Below, piece after piece: positions 9,446 to 18,553 of a DNA stretch of 64,000 nucleotides. The notes under the pieces are model-generated. The model made no database searches. It saw only the letters and a program-made list of their open reading frames with translations, and was not told the DNA's origin. This DNA comes from Erythrobacter aureus (GTDB lineage: Bacteria; Pseudomonadota; Alphaproteobacteria; Sphingomonadales; Sphingomonadaceae): NCBI RefSeq assembly GCF_003355455.1, contig NZ_CP031357.1:1776501-1840500 (forward strand), given 5' to 3'. The position numbers and the translations under genes were made by a program. Position 1 is the stretch's first letter; each line of letters begins with the position of its first letter.

Positions 9446-10228
9446 TCAGACCACGAACTGTTCGGCCACAATGCGTTCGTCGAGTGCATGGCCGGGGTCG
9501 AATAGCAGAGTCAATTCGCTGTCGCGCGCGATCTCGAGGTCGACCCGGGCGACGTCGCGCAGCTCGCGCTGGTCGGCCACCACCGAGACCGGTCGCTTTT
9601 CCTCTTCCAGCACGCGCAGCGAGATACGGCTGCGGTCGGGCAGGATCGCCCCGTGCCAGCGGCGCGGGCGGAAGGGGCTGATCGGAGTCAGTGCCAGCAA
9701 GTTGGAATCGAGCGGCAAAATCGGCCCGTCGGCCGAGAGATTGTAGGCGGTCGATCCCGCAGGGGTTGCGAGCAGCACGCCATCGCAGACCAGTTCGGGG
9801 ATCCGCACCTTGTCGTCGACCATCACTTCGAGCTTGGCGGTCTGGCGCGTTTCGCGCAGCAGGCTGACTTCGTTGATCGCGCAGAAGGTATGCTTCTTGC
9901 CGTCCTGCGTGACGGCGCACATGCGCAGGGGGGCGATATGGTGCGGCTTGGCCTTATTGATCCGTTTGACCAGGGTTTCGGGATTGCGGTTTCGGTTCAT
10001 CAGGAAACCGACTGTGCCAAGGTTGAGGCCGTAAGCGGGGATGATCCGACCCGAATCGAGCATGCCATGCAATGTTTGCAGCATGAACCCGTCGCCACCG
10101 AGCACCACCACGGCCTCGGCTTCGTCCAGCGGCACCCAGTCCGTGACATTGCGAAATTCGGTTTCGGCGGCTTCGCGCGCTAACGGCGCGTCGGACACGA
10201 CCAGAGCCAAACGACTGAATTCGGACAT
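9446..10228 (-). CDS. nadK: NAD kinase
   Basis: ATP-dependent phosphorylation of NAD to NADP, 260 aa, normal for alphaproteobacterial NadK. Diagnostic motifs: VVLGGDGFML (GGDG at residues 44-47), GLNLGTVGFLMN, and the NAD-binding DGVLLATPAGSTAYNLSADG. ATG 10228 begins MSEFSRLALVVSD. Sequence upstream in the same frame is unrelated to the family. It is transcribed away from the neighbouring EAL gene. Confidence 0.95.
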   Translation of the reverse strand: MSEFSRLALVVSDAPLAREAAETEFRNVTDWVPLDEAEAVVVLGGDGFMLQTLHGMLDSGRIIPAYGLNLGTVGFLMNRNRNPETLVKRINKAKPHHIAPLRMCAVTQDGKKHTFCAINEVSLLRETRQTAKLEVMVDDKVRIPELVCDGVLLATPAGSTAYNLSADGPILPLDSNLLALTPISPFRPRRWHGAILPDRSRISLRVLEEEKRPVSVVADQRELRDVARVDLEIARDSELTLLFDPGHALDERIVAEQFVV

Positions 10229-10359
10229 CGTCCCTCGTATCCTCCCGTCCCGGCCAAGGCTATCCGGGCACGCCGCGCTACCTATGGTTGCGCGTCCCAT
10301 TTGGCAACATGCCGGAAAAACTGGCAAAGCTCGGCGAAGGCCGCGATAAGGAACGCTGC

Positions 10360-11682
10360 ATGGCGAGCTTGTCCCAAGAAATGATCTACGAAACCCGCGA
10401 TACGCTCACCGGCCTGGCGGATCAGGCGCAAGCGCGCGAAACCATCGCGCAATGGCAGCGTGACTGGCCGCACAAATCGATCGCCTGCCCGATGCAGGCG
10501 ATGATGATCACGCTTGGCCGGATCGACACGGTGAACGTCGCGTTCGGCGAGACTGCCGGTGATGGCGCGCTGGTCGAGATCGCGCAGCGCATCAAGCATT
10601 TCGCGGGAGACGAGCTGGAGAGCTCGAGCGCATGGTTCGCGGCGCGGCTGAGCGGCGGGAATTTCCTGCTGGTCGCGCGGCAGGAATGCAGCCGCGAACG
10701 CTGGCAGTGGCTGGCCGAAGCGCTGGCCGACGCGATCGCGATGCCGATCGCCAATCCGGAAGGCGGGGCAAGCTTGCGCCTGTGGCCGCGACTGGCCTTG
10801 ATGCGCGTGACCGAAAACGACGATCCCGACAGCGTGCTCGACCGCTTGTCCGAAGTGGCCGCGCGCATGCGCGTAAGCAATCGGCGACGGATCGACTGGT
10901 CGACCGGGCAAGTGGCCCGCGCCGGGCGGTCCAACCAGCAGCTCGAGGCCGACCTTCTCGAAGCGATCGACCGCAACGAGATCGAGATCCTGTTCCAGCC
11001 GCAATATGCACTCGCAGACGATCGGATGGTTGGTGCCGAAGCATTGGCCAGGTGGGATCATCCGGTCATCGGCCGGATCGGTGCCGGAACCTTGTTCCAG
11101 ATCGCCGAACGCGCCGACCACGTAGCGCATCTGTCGCGGCACATCGCCAGGCGCGCGCTGGAGAAGGCTCGCGAGTGGCCGGACGGCTTGCGGCTCTCAC
11201 TCAACATCACGCCCGCAGATCTTGCAGCGGACAATTTCGCGCTCGATTTCGCCGGAATGGCGGAAGAGATCGGTTTTCCGCTCGAACGAATCACGCTGGA
11301 GATCATCGAGCAGGTTCTGCTTGCCGATCTCGACCGTGTCAGCCGCGTGCTCGACCAGCTTAAACTGTTCGGCATCCGGATCGCGCTCGACGATTTCGGC
11401 GCGGGGTTCTGCAACTTCCGCTATCTCAAGGTCCTGCCGATCGACTGCATCAAGCTGGATCGCTCGATGCTCGACGGTGTGCTCGACGACGAGCGCGACC
11501 TTGCCGTGTTTCGCGCCATACTGGCAATGGCCGTGGCGCTCGATCTGAAAGTCCTGGTCGAGGGAGTCGAGAACGAGGCGCAGCGCGATTTGGCGCGCAA
11601 CGAAGGGTGTGAATCCTATCAAGGGTTTCTGCGCGCCCAGCCGATGAGCGCTGATGAATTTCTCGAAATCGTAGAGAGTTAA
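10360..11682 (+). CDS. EAL-domain c-di-GMP phosphodiesterase with degenerate GGDEF domain
   Basis: Probable cytosolic c-di-GMP phosphodiesterase, 440 aa. The N-terminal half has a GGDEF fold whose signature is reduced to LSGGNF (about residues 97-102), so it should not make c-di-GMP but may act as a nucleotide sensor. The C-terminal EAL domain looks catalytic: AEALARW (about 225), LNITP, EIIEQ, LDDFGAGF (about 343), KLDRSML and VEGVE are all present. No membrane segment or sensor domain is seen. ATG 10360 is preferred because TAAGGA lies seven bases before it. Alternatives at 10288 (TTG) and 10309 (ATG) have no ribosome site. The stop codon shares TTAA with the opposing mfd gene. Confidence 0.85.
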   Translation: MASLSQEMIYETRDTLTGLADQAQARETIAQWQRDWPHKSIACPMQAMMITLGRIDTVNVAFGETAGDGALVEIAQRIKHFAGDELESSSAWFAARLSGGNFLLVARQECSRERWQWLAEALADAIAMPIANPEGGASLRLWPRLALMRVTENDDPDSVLDRLSEVAARMRVSNRRRIDWSTGQVARAGRSNQQLEADLLEAIDRNEIEILFQPQYALADDRMVGAEALARWDHPVIGRIGAGTLFQIAERADHVAHLSRHIARRALEKAREWPDGLRLSLNITPADLAADNFALDFAGMAEEIGFPLERITLEIIEQVLLADLDRVSRVLDQLKLFGIRIALDDFGAGFCNFRYLKVLPIDCIKLDRSMLDGVLDDERDLAVFRAILAMAVALDLKVLVEGVENEAQRDLARNEGCESYQGFLRAQPMSADEFLEIVES

Positions 11683-14600
11683 ACTGCTTTCCTGTCGCGC
11701 TTTCTCGCTTTCCTTGCGATACCCGATAGTCCCTTGGTGAGCTGGAACAGACCATTGAGCCTGCTTTCGGGCGAATTCCACGCGCGGCTGATGACTAGCT
11801 TCATGTCGGGGCGCAGCTTGGCGGTGCCCTGAAGCCGGTCGACATAGGCGATCAAGCCCGGCCCATCGGGGAAGTCGTCATTGTGAAACGTAACCAGCGT
11901 GCCCTGCGCGCCGACATCGATTTTGGCGATATTGGCTTCGATCGCCTGGTGCTTGATTTCGATCAGCTTGACCAAATTTGCCGTCGCGGGCGGCAAGTCG
12001 CCGAAACGGTCGATCATTTCGGCGGCGAGCACCTCGATCTCGGCCTTGTCTCCGGCATCGTTGAGGCGGCGGTACAGGGCCATGCGTACTGCCAGGTCGG
12101 GCACGTAATCCTCGGGGATCATGATCGGGGCATCGACCGTGATCTGCGGACTGATTTTCTCGGGCTTGGCTTCCAAACCCAGCTCACCGGCCTTCGCGGC
12201 AAGGATCGCATCCTCGAGCATGGACTGGTAGAGTTCAAACCCGACCTCGCGGATATGGCCCGATTGTTCGTCGCCGAGCAGATTGCCGGCCCCGCGAATG
12301 TCGAGATCGTGGCTAGCGAGCTGGAAGCCCGCGCCGAGGCTGTCGAGATCGCCCAGCACCTTCAGGCGCTTCTCCGCCACTTCGGACAACTGCGTATCGG
12401 AGGCGTAGGTCAGGTAGGCATAGGCGCGCAGTTTCGCGCGACCGACGCGCCCGCGCAATTGGTAGAGCTGGGCGAGGCCGAAAATGTCGGCGCGGTGAAT
12501 GATGATCGTATTGGCGCTCGGCAGGTCGAGCCCGCTCTCAACGATGGTGGTGGCGAGGAGAACTTCGTATTTGCCCTCGTAGAAGGCGCTCATCCGCTCT
12601 TCGATCTCGCCCGCGCTCATCTGGCCGTGAGCGGAGACGAATTTTACCTCGGGCACATGTTCATGCAGCCAGTCGGCGATGGCTTCCATGTCGGAGATGC
12701 GCGGCACGACGATGAAGCTCTGTCCGCCGCGATGGTGTTCGCGCAGCAATGCCTCCCGCATGACCATGTCGTCCCACTCCATGACATAGGTACGCACCGC
12801 CAGGCGATCGACCGGCGGGGTCTGGATGGTGGACAGTTCGCGCAGACCGGTCATCGCCATTTGCAGCGTGCGCGGGATCGGCGTGGCGGTAAGCGTGAGC
12901 ATGTGCACGTCCGCGCGGAGCTGTTTCAACTTTTCCTTATGTGTGACCCCGAAGCGCTGTTCCTCGTCGACTATCACCAGGCCGAGATTCTTGAACTTGG
13001 TTTGCTTCGAAAGGATAGCGTGCGTGCCGATCACGATGTCGACCTGGCCATCGGCAAGACCTTCGCGCGTTTCCTTCATTTCCTTGGCCGGGACGAGCCT
13101 AGACAACCTGCCAACTTTGAGCGGAAAGCCACGGAAACGATTCGCAAAATTCTCGTAATGCTGGCGCGCGAGAAGAGTGGTGGGGGCGACCACCGCGACC
13201 TGCTGTCCGTTCATCGCCGCGACGAAAGCGGCGCGTAGCGCGACTTCGGTCTTGCCGAAGCCAACATCGCCGCAGACGAGGCGATCCATCGGCTTGCCGC
13301 TTTCGAGGTCGCGCAGCACGTCCTCGATCGCGCGTTCCTGATCGTCGGTTTCCTCCCACGGGAAACGGTCGAGGAACTGGTTGTACGCCCCATCCTCCAC
13401 TTCCAGCACCGGTGCTTTCTTGAGCGCGCGCTGGGCTGCGACCTGCATCAGCTCGCCCGCGATTTCGCGGATGCGCTCTTTCAGGCGTGCGCGGCGCTTC
13501 TGCCAGGCCTCGCCGCCCAGCCGGTCGAGCATGACTGCTTCTTCGGATGAACCATAGCGGCTGAGAACGTCGATGTTTTCGACCGGAATGAACAGCTTGT
13601 CGCCGCCCTTGTATTCGAGCTGGACGCAATCGTGCTTCGACTTGCCCACCGGGATCGGTTCGAGGCCGAGATACTTGCCGATCCCGTGTTCGGTATGGAC
13701 GATGAGATCGCCGACGCTGAGGGCCTGCAATTCGGCAAGGAAGGCGTCTGCATCCTTGCGTTTCTTTTTGCGGCGGACGAGCCGGTCGCCGAGAATGTCC
13801 TGCTCTGTCAGCAGCTCCATCTCGTCGTTCGCGAAGCTGGCCTCGATCGGCAGCACCATCGCGGCCGGTTTGCCCTTGGCCGACAGGCCCAGCGCCTCCT
13901 GCCAGGTGTCGGCGAGCTGCACCGGCGTACCCGCTTCCTCGAGAATCGAGGCGATGCGCGAGCGGCTGCCCATCGAATAGGCCGCCAGCAATGGCCGTTT
14001 GCCCGTTTTCGAAAGCGTCTTCAGATGCTCGGCCAGCACCGGATAGACATTGTCGCCGCGCGCGCGTTCGGGCGCGAAATCGCGGCCCGAGCGGAAGCCG
14101 AAGGACACGACGCTATCGCTTTCGGGTTCATCGAAGGGCGTGGCGCGGTGGGCAGGCGTGCTGGCGAGAGCCTGCTTGAACTCCCCGCCCGTCAGGTAGA
14201 GCGCATCGGGTTCGAGAGGGCGGTAATTGCCCTTGGTCTGCCCGGTGATGGCCGTGCGCTGCTCGTAATAGTCGGCCACGTCTCTTACACGCTCGTCGGC
14301 GGCCGCCAACGACGCCTGGTCGATCACGACGAGGTCGTCCTTGCCCAAGTGATCGAAAAGCGTCGTCAACTTCTCCTCGAACAGGGGCAGCCAGTGCTCC
14401 ATCCCGGCAAGGCGGCGACCTTCGCTGACCGCTTCGTAAAGCGGGTCCTGCGTTGCATGCGCCCCGAACATCTCACGATAGCGGCCACGGAAGCGCTTGA
14501 TGCTGTCCTCGTCCAGCAACGCCTCGCTGGCGGGCAGGAGCAGATGCGAGTCGAGCCGCCCGGTGCTCATCTGCGTATTGGGATCGAAGGTGCGCAGGGA

Positions 14601-15170
14601 TTCCAGCTCGTCGCCGAAGAAATCGAGCCGCAGCGCCTCGTCCATGCCGCTCGGAAAAATGTCGACGATCGAACCGCGTACGGCATATTCGCCCTTGTCG
14701 ATCACCGTGTCGGTCCGGCTGTAGCCCTGTTTCTGCAGCAGCAGCGATAGGCTTTCGCGCCCGATCTCGATGCCCGGCTTGAACTCGCGCACGCTCTCGC
14801 GAATGCGAAACGGTGTGAGCGCGCGCTGGAGTACGGCGTTGGCCGTAGTGACAACGAGCTGTGCCTTGGCCTTGCCAGCCTGAAGCCGGAATAGCGCAGC
14901 CAGCCGTCGCGCGCTGATGGCGAGGGCGGGGCTGGCGCGGTCATAGGGTAGCGAATCCCATGCGGGGAATTCGATCACTTCCAGTTCGGGAGCGAAAAAG
15001 GCCGCTGCATCGACGATCCCGCGCATCGCCGCATCGTCGGGCGCGATGAACACCGCGCGACCTGAACTGGCTCGGGCAAGGTCGGCCATCACGAGCGGCT
15101 GTGCGCCGCGCGCGACCTGCGCCAGAGTGAGGGGCGTATCGGCTTTCAGGATACGGGAAAGGTCGGGCAT
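11679..15170 (-). CDS. mfd: Transcription-repair coupling factor Mfd
   Basis: ATP-dependent translocase that removes RNA polymerase stalled at DNA lesions and recruits UvrA. Its 1163 aa is the full family length. In order: a UvrB-like N-terminal region; the RNA polymerase interacting domain (HGIGKYLGLEPIPVGKS through YKGGDKLFIPVENIDVL); a RecG-like motor with Walker A CGDVGFGKTEVALRAAF (about residue 633), VDEEQRFGVTHKEK and TATPIPRTLQMA; and a C-terminal autoregulatory domain beginning near LVKLIEIKHQA. It lies downstream of sdhE on the same strand and faces recG, a conserved sphingomonad arrangement. A gap of about 116 bp between sdhE and mfd shows nothing clear. Confidence 0.98.
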   Translation of the reverse strand: MPDLSRILKADTPLTLAQVARGAQPLVMADLARASSGRAVFIAPDDAAMRGIVDAAAFFAPELEVIEFPAWDSLPYDRASPALAISARRLAALFRLQAGKAKAQLVVTTANAVLQRALTPFRIRESVREFKPGIEIGRESLSLLLQKQGYSRTDTVIDKGEYAVRGSIVDIFPSGMDEALRLDFFGDELESLRTFDPNTQMSTGRLDSHLLLPASEALLDEDSIKRFRGRYREMFGAHATQDPLYEAVSEGRRLAGMEHWLPLFEEKLTTLFDHLGKDDLVVIDQASLAAADERVRDVADYYEQRTAITGQTKGNYRPLEPDALYLTGGEFKQALASTPAHRATPFDEPESDSVVSFGFRSGRDFAPERARGDNVYPVLAEHLKTLSKTGKRPLLAAYSMGSRSRIASILEEAGTPVQLADTWQEALGLSAKGKPAAMVLPIEASFANDEMELLTEQDILGDRLVRRKKKRKDADAFLAELQALSVGDLIVHTEHGIGKYLGLEPIPVGKSKHDCVQLEYKGGDKLFIPVENIDVLSRYGSSEEAVMLDRLGGEAWQKRRARLKERIREIAGELMQVAAQRALKKAPVLEVEDGAYNQFLDRFPWEETDDQERAIEDVLRDLESGKPMDRLVCGDVGFGKTEVALRAAFVAAMNGQQVAVVAPTTLLARQHYENFANRFRGFPLKVGRLSRLVPAKEMKETREGLADGQVDIVIGTHAILSKQTKFKNLGLVIVDEEQRFGVTHKEKLKQLRADVHMLTLTATPIPRTLQMAMTGLRELSTIQTPPVDRLAVRTYVMEWDDMVMREALLREHHRGGQSFIVVPRISDMEAIADWLHEHVPEVKFVSAHGQMSAGEIEERMSAFYEGKYEVLLATTIVESGLDLPSANTIIIHRADIFGLAQLYQLRGRVGRAKLRAYAYLTYASDTQLSEVAEKRLKVLGDLDSLGAGFQLASHDLDIRGAGNLLGDEQSGHIREVGFELYQSMLEDAILAAKAGELGLEAKPEKISPQITVDAPIMIPEDYVPDLAVRMALYRRLNDAGDKAEIEVLAAEMIDRFGDLPPATANLVKLIEIKHQAIEANIAKIDVGAQGTLVTFHNDDFPDGPGLIAYVDRLQGTAKLRPDMKLVISRAWNSPESRLNGLFQLTKGLSGIARKARKRDRKAV

Positions 15171-15286
15171 CGGTGTCCTGGCGTTCGGGGCGCTGCGGGC
15201 TGCACACGCACGATTGCCCCCCGCCCGGACGGGAAGGGGTGCTGGGGAAATTCGTCAGTGGCGAGATAGTGCCCGGAGGCAGGGCG

Positions 15287-15565
15287 TCAACGCGGAATAT
15301 CGACGTAATCGAGCTGTTGCATCGCGCGCATGAGATCGCCCTCGAAGCGCGGCGGTGCGGGCTGCGTTTTCAGCGCCCAGGCCATCACATCGACATCGTC
15401 TTCTTCCAGCAGGGCTTCGAACCAGGCGAGCTCTTCCTCACCCCAATTGGCATGATAGCGATCGAAGAAACCGCCGATCATGTAATCGGCCTCGCGCGTG
15501 CCGCGGTGCCAGGCGCGGAATTTCGCGCGCTGCTTGCGGCCTTCGAAAGTGAGCAGATCGGGCAT
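15287..15565 (-). CDS. sdhE: Succinate dehydrogenase assembly factor SdhE (FAD assembly factor)
   Basis: Small protein (92 aa) that helps attach FAD covalently to SdhA. The family signature is visible as WHRGTREADYMIGGFFD, with the conserved Arg-Gly at residues 21-22 and Glu25, followed by an acidic helical half (WGEEELAWFEALLEEDD). ATG 15565 (MPDLLTFEGRK) fits the family start. The open frame extends upstream only into a palindromic repeat. It is transcribed toward mfd and away from recG. Confidence 0.88.
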   Translation of the reverse strand: MPDLLTFEGRKQRAKFRAWHRGTREADYMIGGFFDRYHANWGEEELAWFEALLEEDDVDVMAWALKTQPAPPRFEGDLMRAMQQLDYVDIPR

Positions 15566-15588
15566 GGGGGGGCGACTATCCTGCACGC

Positions 15589-15663
15589 CATCCCAGCGCA
15601 AGCTGGGATCTCTTTCCACAAGCACCAAGCGGATCGTGGGAGATCCCGGCTTTTGCTGGGATG
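15589..15663. repeat. Nested palindromic intergenic repeat
   Basis: A 75-bp imperfect inverted repeat between the divergent sdhE and recG genes. The left arm begins CATCCCAGC and the right arm ends GCTGGGATG. Each arm carries an internal near-palindrome of its own (CCCAGC-GCAA-GCTGGG on the left; CCCGGC-TTTT-GCTGGG on the right). The two arms also share a GGGATCTC / GAGATCCC block. This resembles the dispersed GTCATCCCAGC...GCTGGGATGAC elements that I associate with alphaproteobacterial intergenic regions. As RNA it would form a long cruciform-like hairpin in the leader of either gene. Confidence 0.7.
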
Positions 15664-15686
15664 ACGATAGTGCTTATGGAAGGGCC

Positions 15687-17750
15687 ATGCGCCCCGATAT
15701 TCTCAATCCGCTGTTTGCCGAGACGGAAACGCTCGAGGGCGTTGGGCCGAAAATGAAAAAACCGCTCGACCGGCTCGGCCTGACGCGGGTGCGCGATCTC
15801 GACTATCACCTTCCCGAACGTTTCGTCACGCGCCGGGCGGTAGAGGATGTCGACGAGGCGGGCGAGGGCGAGCAGATCGTGGTCAGGCTGACCGTCACGG
15901 AGCATCGCGGCGGTCGGTCCCCACGCGCGCCCTATCGCGTGCTGGCACAGGACAGCGTGGGCAATGTCCTCGCGCTGACTTATTTCGGCCGTGCTTCCTA
16001 TACGGCAAAGAAACAGTTGCCGGTGGGCGAAACGCGCTGGGTGGCGGGCAAGCTGGAAAGGTTCGGCGACATGCTCCAGATCGTCCATCCCGACCATGTG
16101 GTCGAGGAAGGCGGCGAGACACTCCAGCGGCTGTGTGAGCCTGTCTACCGCCTGTCCGAGGGACTGACCCAGCCCAAAATCGCAGGGCTGGTGGAACAGG
16201 CGCTGGCGCGTACGCCCGAACTGCCCGAATGGATCGAGCCCTCGCAGCTCGACAAGGAGGGATGGCCCACCTGGCGCGATGCGCTCGTGCTGACGCATAA
16301 GGGGGAAAATACATCCGCGCGCGACCGGCTGGCTTATGACGAATTGCTCGCCAACAGCCTGGCGCTGATGCTGGTGCGGGCAGACAATCGCAAGCGCAAG
16401 GGGCAGCCCTTGCGGGGCGATGGCAGCTATCGCGGCAGGCTCGAGCTGCCATTTCCGCTGACCGGCGCGCAAAGGCGTTCGATCGCCGAGATCGAGGGCG
16501 ACATGGCGCAGGAAGCCCCGATGCTGCGGCTGCTGCAAGGCGATGTCGGCGCCGGCAAAACGGTGGTCGCGCTCGAAGCCATGCTGATCGCTGTCGAGGC
16601 CGGGGCGCAGGCGGCCATGTTGGCGCCGACCGAAATTCTGGCACGCCAGCACTTCGACAGCGTGCGCCGAATGGCCGAACCCACCGGCGCACGGGTCGCG
16701 CTGCTGACTGGCCGGGACAAGGGCAAAGCGCGCGAGGCCACGCTGATGGGCCTGCTCGATGGCAGTATCGACATCGTCGTCGGCACACATGCGATTTTTC
16801 AGGACAAGGTCGCTTACAAGAACCTTGCCATGGTGGTGATCGACGAACAGCACCGTTTTGGTGTCGGCCAGCGGCTGATGTTGGCGAGCAAGGGCAAGCG
16901 CGCGCCGCATGTGCTTGCAATGACCGCGACGCCGATCCCGCGCACTCTCACGTTGGCGCAATATGGCGAATTGGACGTGAGCAAGCTCGACGAATTGCCT
17001 CCCGGCAGGCAGTCGATAGACACGGTGGTGATGGGCCAGGCCAAGATCGGCGCTTTGGTCGAGCGACTGGCCGCCCAAATCTCGGAGGGCCGTCAGGCCT
17101 ATTGGGTCTGCCCGATGGTGCGGGAAATGGACGGGCCGGACGATATCGCCGCCGCCGAAGCGCGCTATGCAGCGCTGAGGGAGCGGTTCGGCGAGGATGT
17201 GGTCATGGTTCATGGCCAGCTAGCACCCGAAATCAAGGATGCGGCGATGGAGCGCTTTGCCCGCGGCGAGGCGAAGCTTCTGGTGGCGACCACGGTGATC
17301 GAAGTCGGGGTCGACGTACCCAATGCGACGCTGATGGTAATCGAACAGGCCGAGCGTTTCGGTCTGGCGCAATTGCACCAGCTACGCGGCCGTGTGGGGC
17401 GGGGGAGCGAGAAGAGCTTTTGCGTCCTTCTGCACGGCGAAACCTTGTCGGAAACCGCGCAGAAGCGCCTGGCCCTGATGCGCGAAAGCCAGGATGGCTT
17501 CTATCTGGCCGAAGAGGATTTGCGCCTGCGCGGTGGAGGTGAGTTGCTCGGGACGCGGCAGTCCGGTGACACGCCGTTCAGCGTCGCGAGCCTGGAGCAG
17601 ATCACCGATTTGCTGCCGAAGGCCTATGACGATGCGCGCCTGCTGATGGAACGCGATGGCGGGCTGGAAGGCAAGCGAGGCGAGGCGGCGCGGGTGCTGC
17701 TCTATCTGTTCGAGCGGGATTTCGGGGTGAAAACGCTGCGGGGGGGCTAG
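15687..17750 (+). CDS. recG: ATP-dependent DNA helicase RecG
   Basis: Branch-migration helicase that regresses stalled forks and processes Holliday junctions; 687 aa. An N-terminal wedge/OB region (THRGGRS-like turn, ALTYFGRASY) is followed by a motor with GDVGAGKTVVAL (about residue 283), VVIDEQHRFGVGQR (about 385), MTATPIPRTLTL, VEVGVDVPNATLMV-like segments and QLRGRVGRG, plus the RecG C-terminal hook. ATG 15687 is chosen because it follows GGAAGGG closely and begins the family N-terminus. Upstream in-frame sequence reads through the palindromic repeat. The stop overlaps that of the convergent kinase gene in a shared CTAG. Confidence 0.97.
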   Translation: MRPDILNPLFAETETLEGVGPKMKKPLDRLGLTRVRDLDYHLPERFVTRRAVEDVDEAGEGEQIVVRLTVTEHRGGRSPRAPYRVLAQDSVGNVLALTYFGRASYTAKKQLPVGETRWVAGKLERFGDMLQIVHPDHVVEEGGETLQRLCEPVYRLSEGLTQPKIAGLVEQALARTPELPEWIEPSQLDKEGWPTWRDALVLTHKGENTSARDRLAYDELLANSLALMLVRADNRKRKGQPLRGDGSYRGRLELPFPLTGAQRRSIAEIEGDMAQEAPMLRLLQGDVGAGKTVVALEAMLIAVEAGAQAAMLAPTEILARQHFDSVRRMAEPTGARVALLTGRDKGKAREATLMGLLDGSIDIVVGTHAIFQDKVAYKNLAMVVIDEQHRFGVGQRLMLASKGKRAPHVLAMTATPIPRTLTLAQYGELDVSKLDELPPGRQSIDTVVMGQAKIGALVERLAAQISEGRQAYWVCPMVREMDGPDDIAAAEARYAALRERFGEDVVMVHGQLAPEIKDAAMERFARGEAKLLVATTVIEVGVDVPNATLMVIEQAERFGLAQLHQLRGRVGRGSEKSFCVLLHGETLSETAQKRLALMRESQDGFYLAEEDLRLRGGGELLGTRQSGDTPFSVASLEQITDLLPKAYDDARLLMERDGGLEGKRGEAARVLLYLFERDFGVKTLRGG

Positions 17751-18553
17751 AAACCCAGCGCGTCGAGATCGCGCTCTGCCGCTGCACGATAGCTGTCGCC
17801 GAACAGGCGGACGTGGACCAACCACATCCACAGGCGATAGATCGGCAGGCGGTCCTGCCACCCCGGCTCCAGCGCAAGCCCATCGAAGAACGCAGCGGGC
17901 GGATTGTCGAAAACGGTGAGCGCGGCCACATCGACCTCGCGGTCGCCGTAATAGGCACAAGGGTCGATCAGCCATGCCCTGGTGCCGTTCCAGACGACAT
18001 TGCCGCCCCACAGATCGCCATGGAGCAGGCTGATGTCCGGCCCTTCGGGGATCAGGCCCGCCAAGCGCGATGCCAGCGCTTCGACCCTGCGAGCAAGCGA
18101 CACGTCGAGCGCTGCGATTTGGCACAGCAAGCGGTTCTCACGCCAGAATTCGACCCAGTTGGCACGGCGCGCGTTACGAACGATGATATCACGAAATCCG
18201 TAGTCCTCATGCCAACCGAAACTCTTGTTCTGCGCGGCGCCCCGCAACGGGACAAGGGCATGGGCTAGAGAGCGCCAGGCCGCATCATCGAACCGCTGCG
18301 AGGCTCCCACATCCTGCATGACCAGCCAGCCTTGCATCGTGCCCAGCACCGCGGGAACGGGCGCGCCAAGCTGTGCCATGGCCTGAAGCATCGCCGCTTC
18401 CCTGTCGGTCAGTGGGCCGTGCTTGGCCACGACGCTGGGGCCATCTGCCAGCGTTACTCTAGACGCTCCCGAAATATCGCCCCCTGCGAGGGGCTGGGTC
18501 GCAGCGACCTGCGTCCCGCAGATACGCTCTACGGCGTCCTCAAGCCGTTTCAT
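17747..18553 (-). CDS. Fructosamine/ketosamine-3-kinase family protein
   Basis: A 268-aa kinase of the fructosamine-3-kinase family, which phosphorylates sugars attached to protein lysines so that they fall off (protein deglycation). Bacterial members usually prefer ribulosamine or erythrulosamine. Signatures: GGDISGASRV near residues 24-33, the catalytic loop LLHGDLWGGNVVW (HGD at 178-180, Asn185), and the metal-binding LIDPCAYYGDREVDVA (Asp197). ATG 18553 lies inside the end of the LMW-phosphatase gene (14-base overlap), so the two are translationally coupled. Some LMW phosphatases act on ribulosamine 5-phosphate, which would make this pair a repair pathway (inference). Confidence 0.88.
   Translation of the reverse strand: MKRLEDAVERICGTQVAATQPLAGGDISGASRVTLADGPSVVAKHGPLTDREAAMLQAMAQLGAPVPAVLGTMQGWLVMQDVGASQRFDDAAWRSLAHALVPLRGAAQNKSFGWHEDYGFRDIIVRNARRANWVEFWRENRLLCQIAALDVSLARRVEALASRLAGLIPEGPDISLLHGDLWGGNVVWNGTRAWLIDPCAYYGDREVDVAALTVFDNPPAAFFDGLALEPGWQDRLPIYRLWMWLVHVRLFGDSYRAAAERDLDALGF

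Noticed and set aside
11883..14750. Long plus-strand open frames opposite mfd (451 and 372 codons)
   Set aside because: Antisense shadows of GC-rich mfd; no motifs, no ribosome sites.
15576..17213. 545-codon minus-strand frame opposite recG
   Set aside because: A shadow of recG that even runs through the palindromic repeat; no family similarity.
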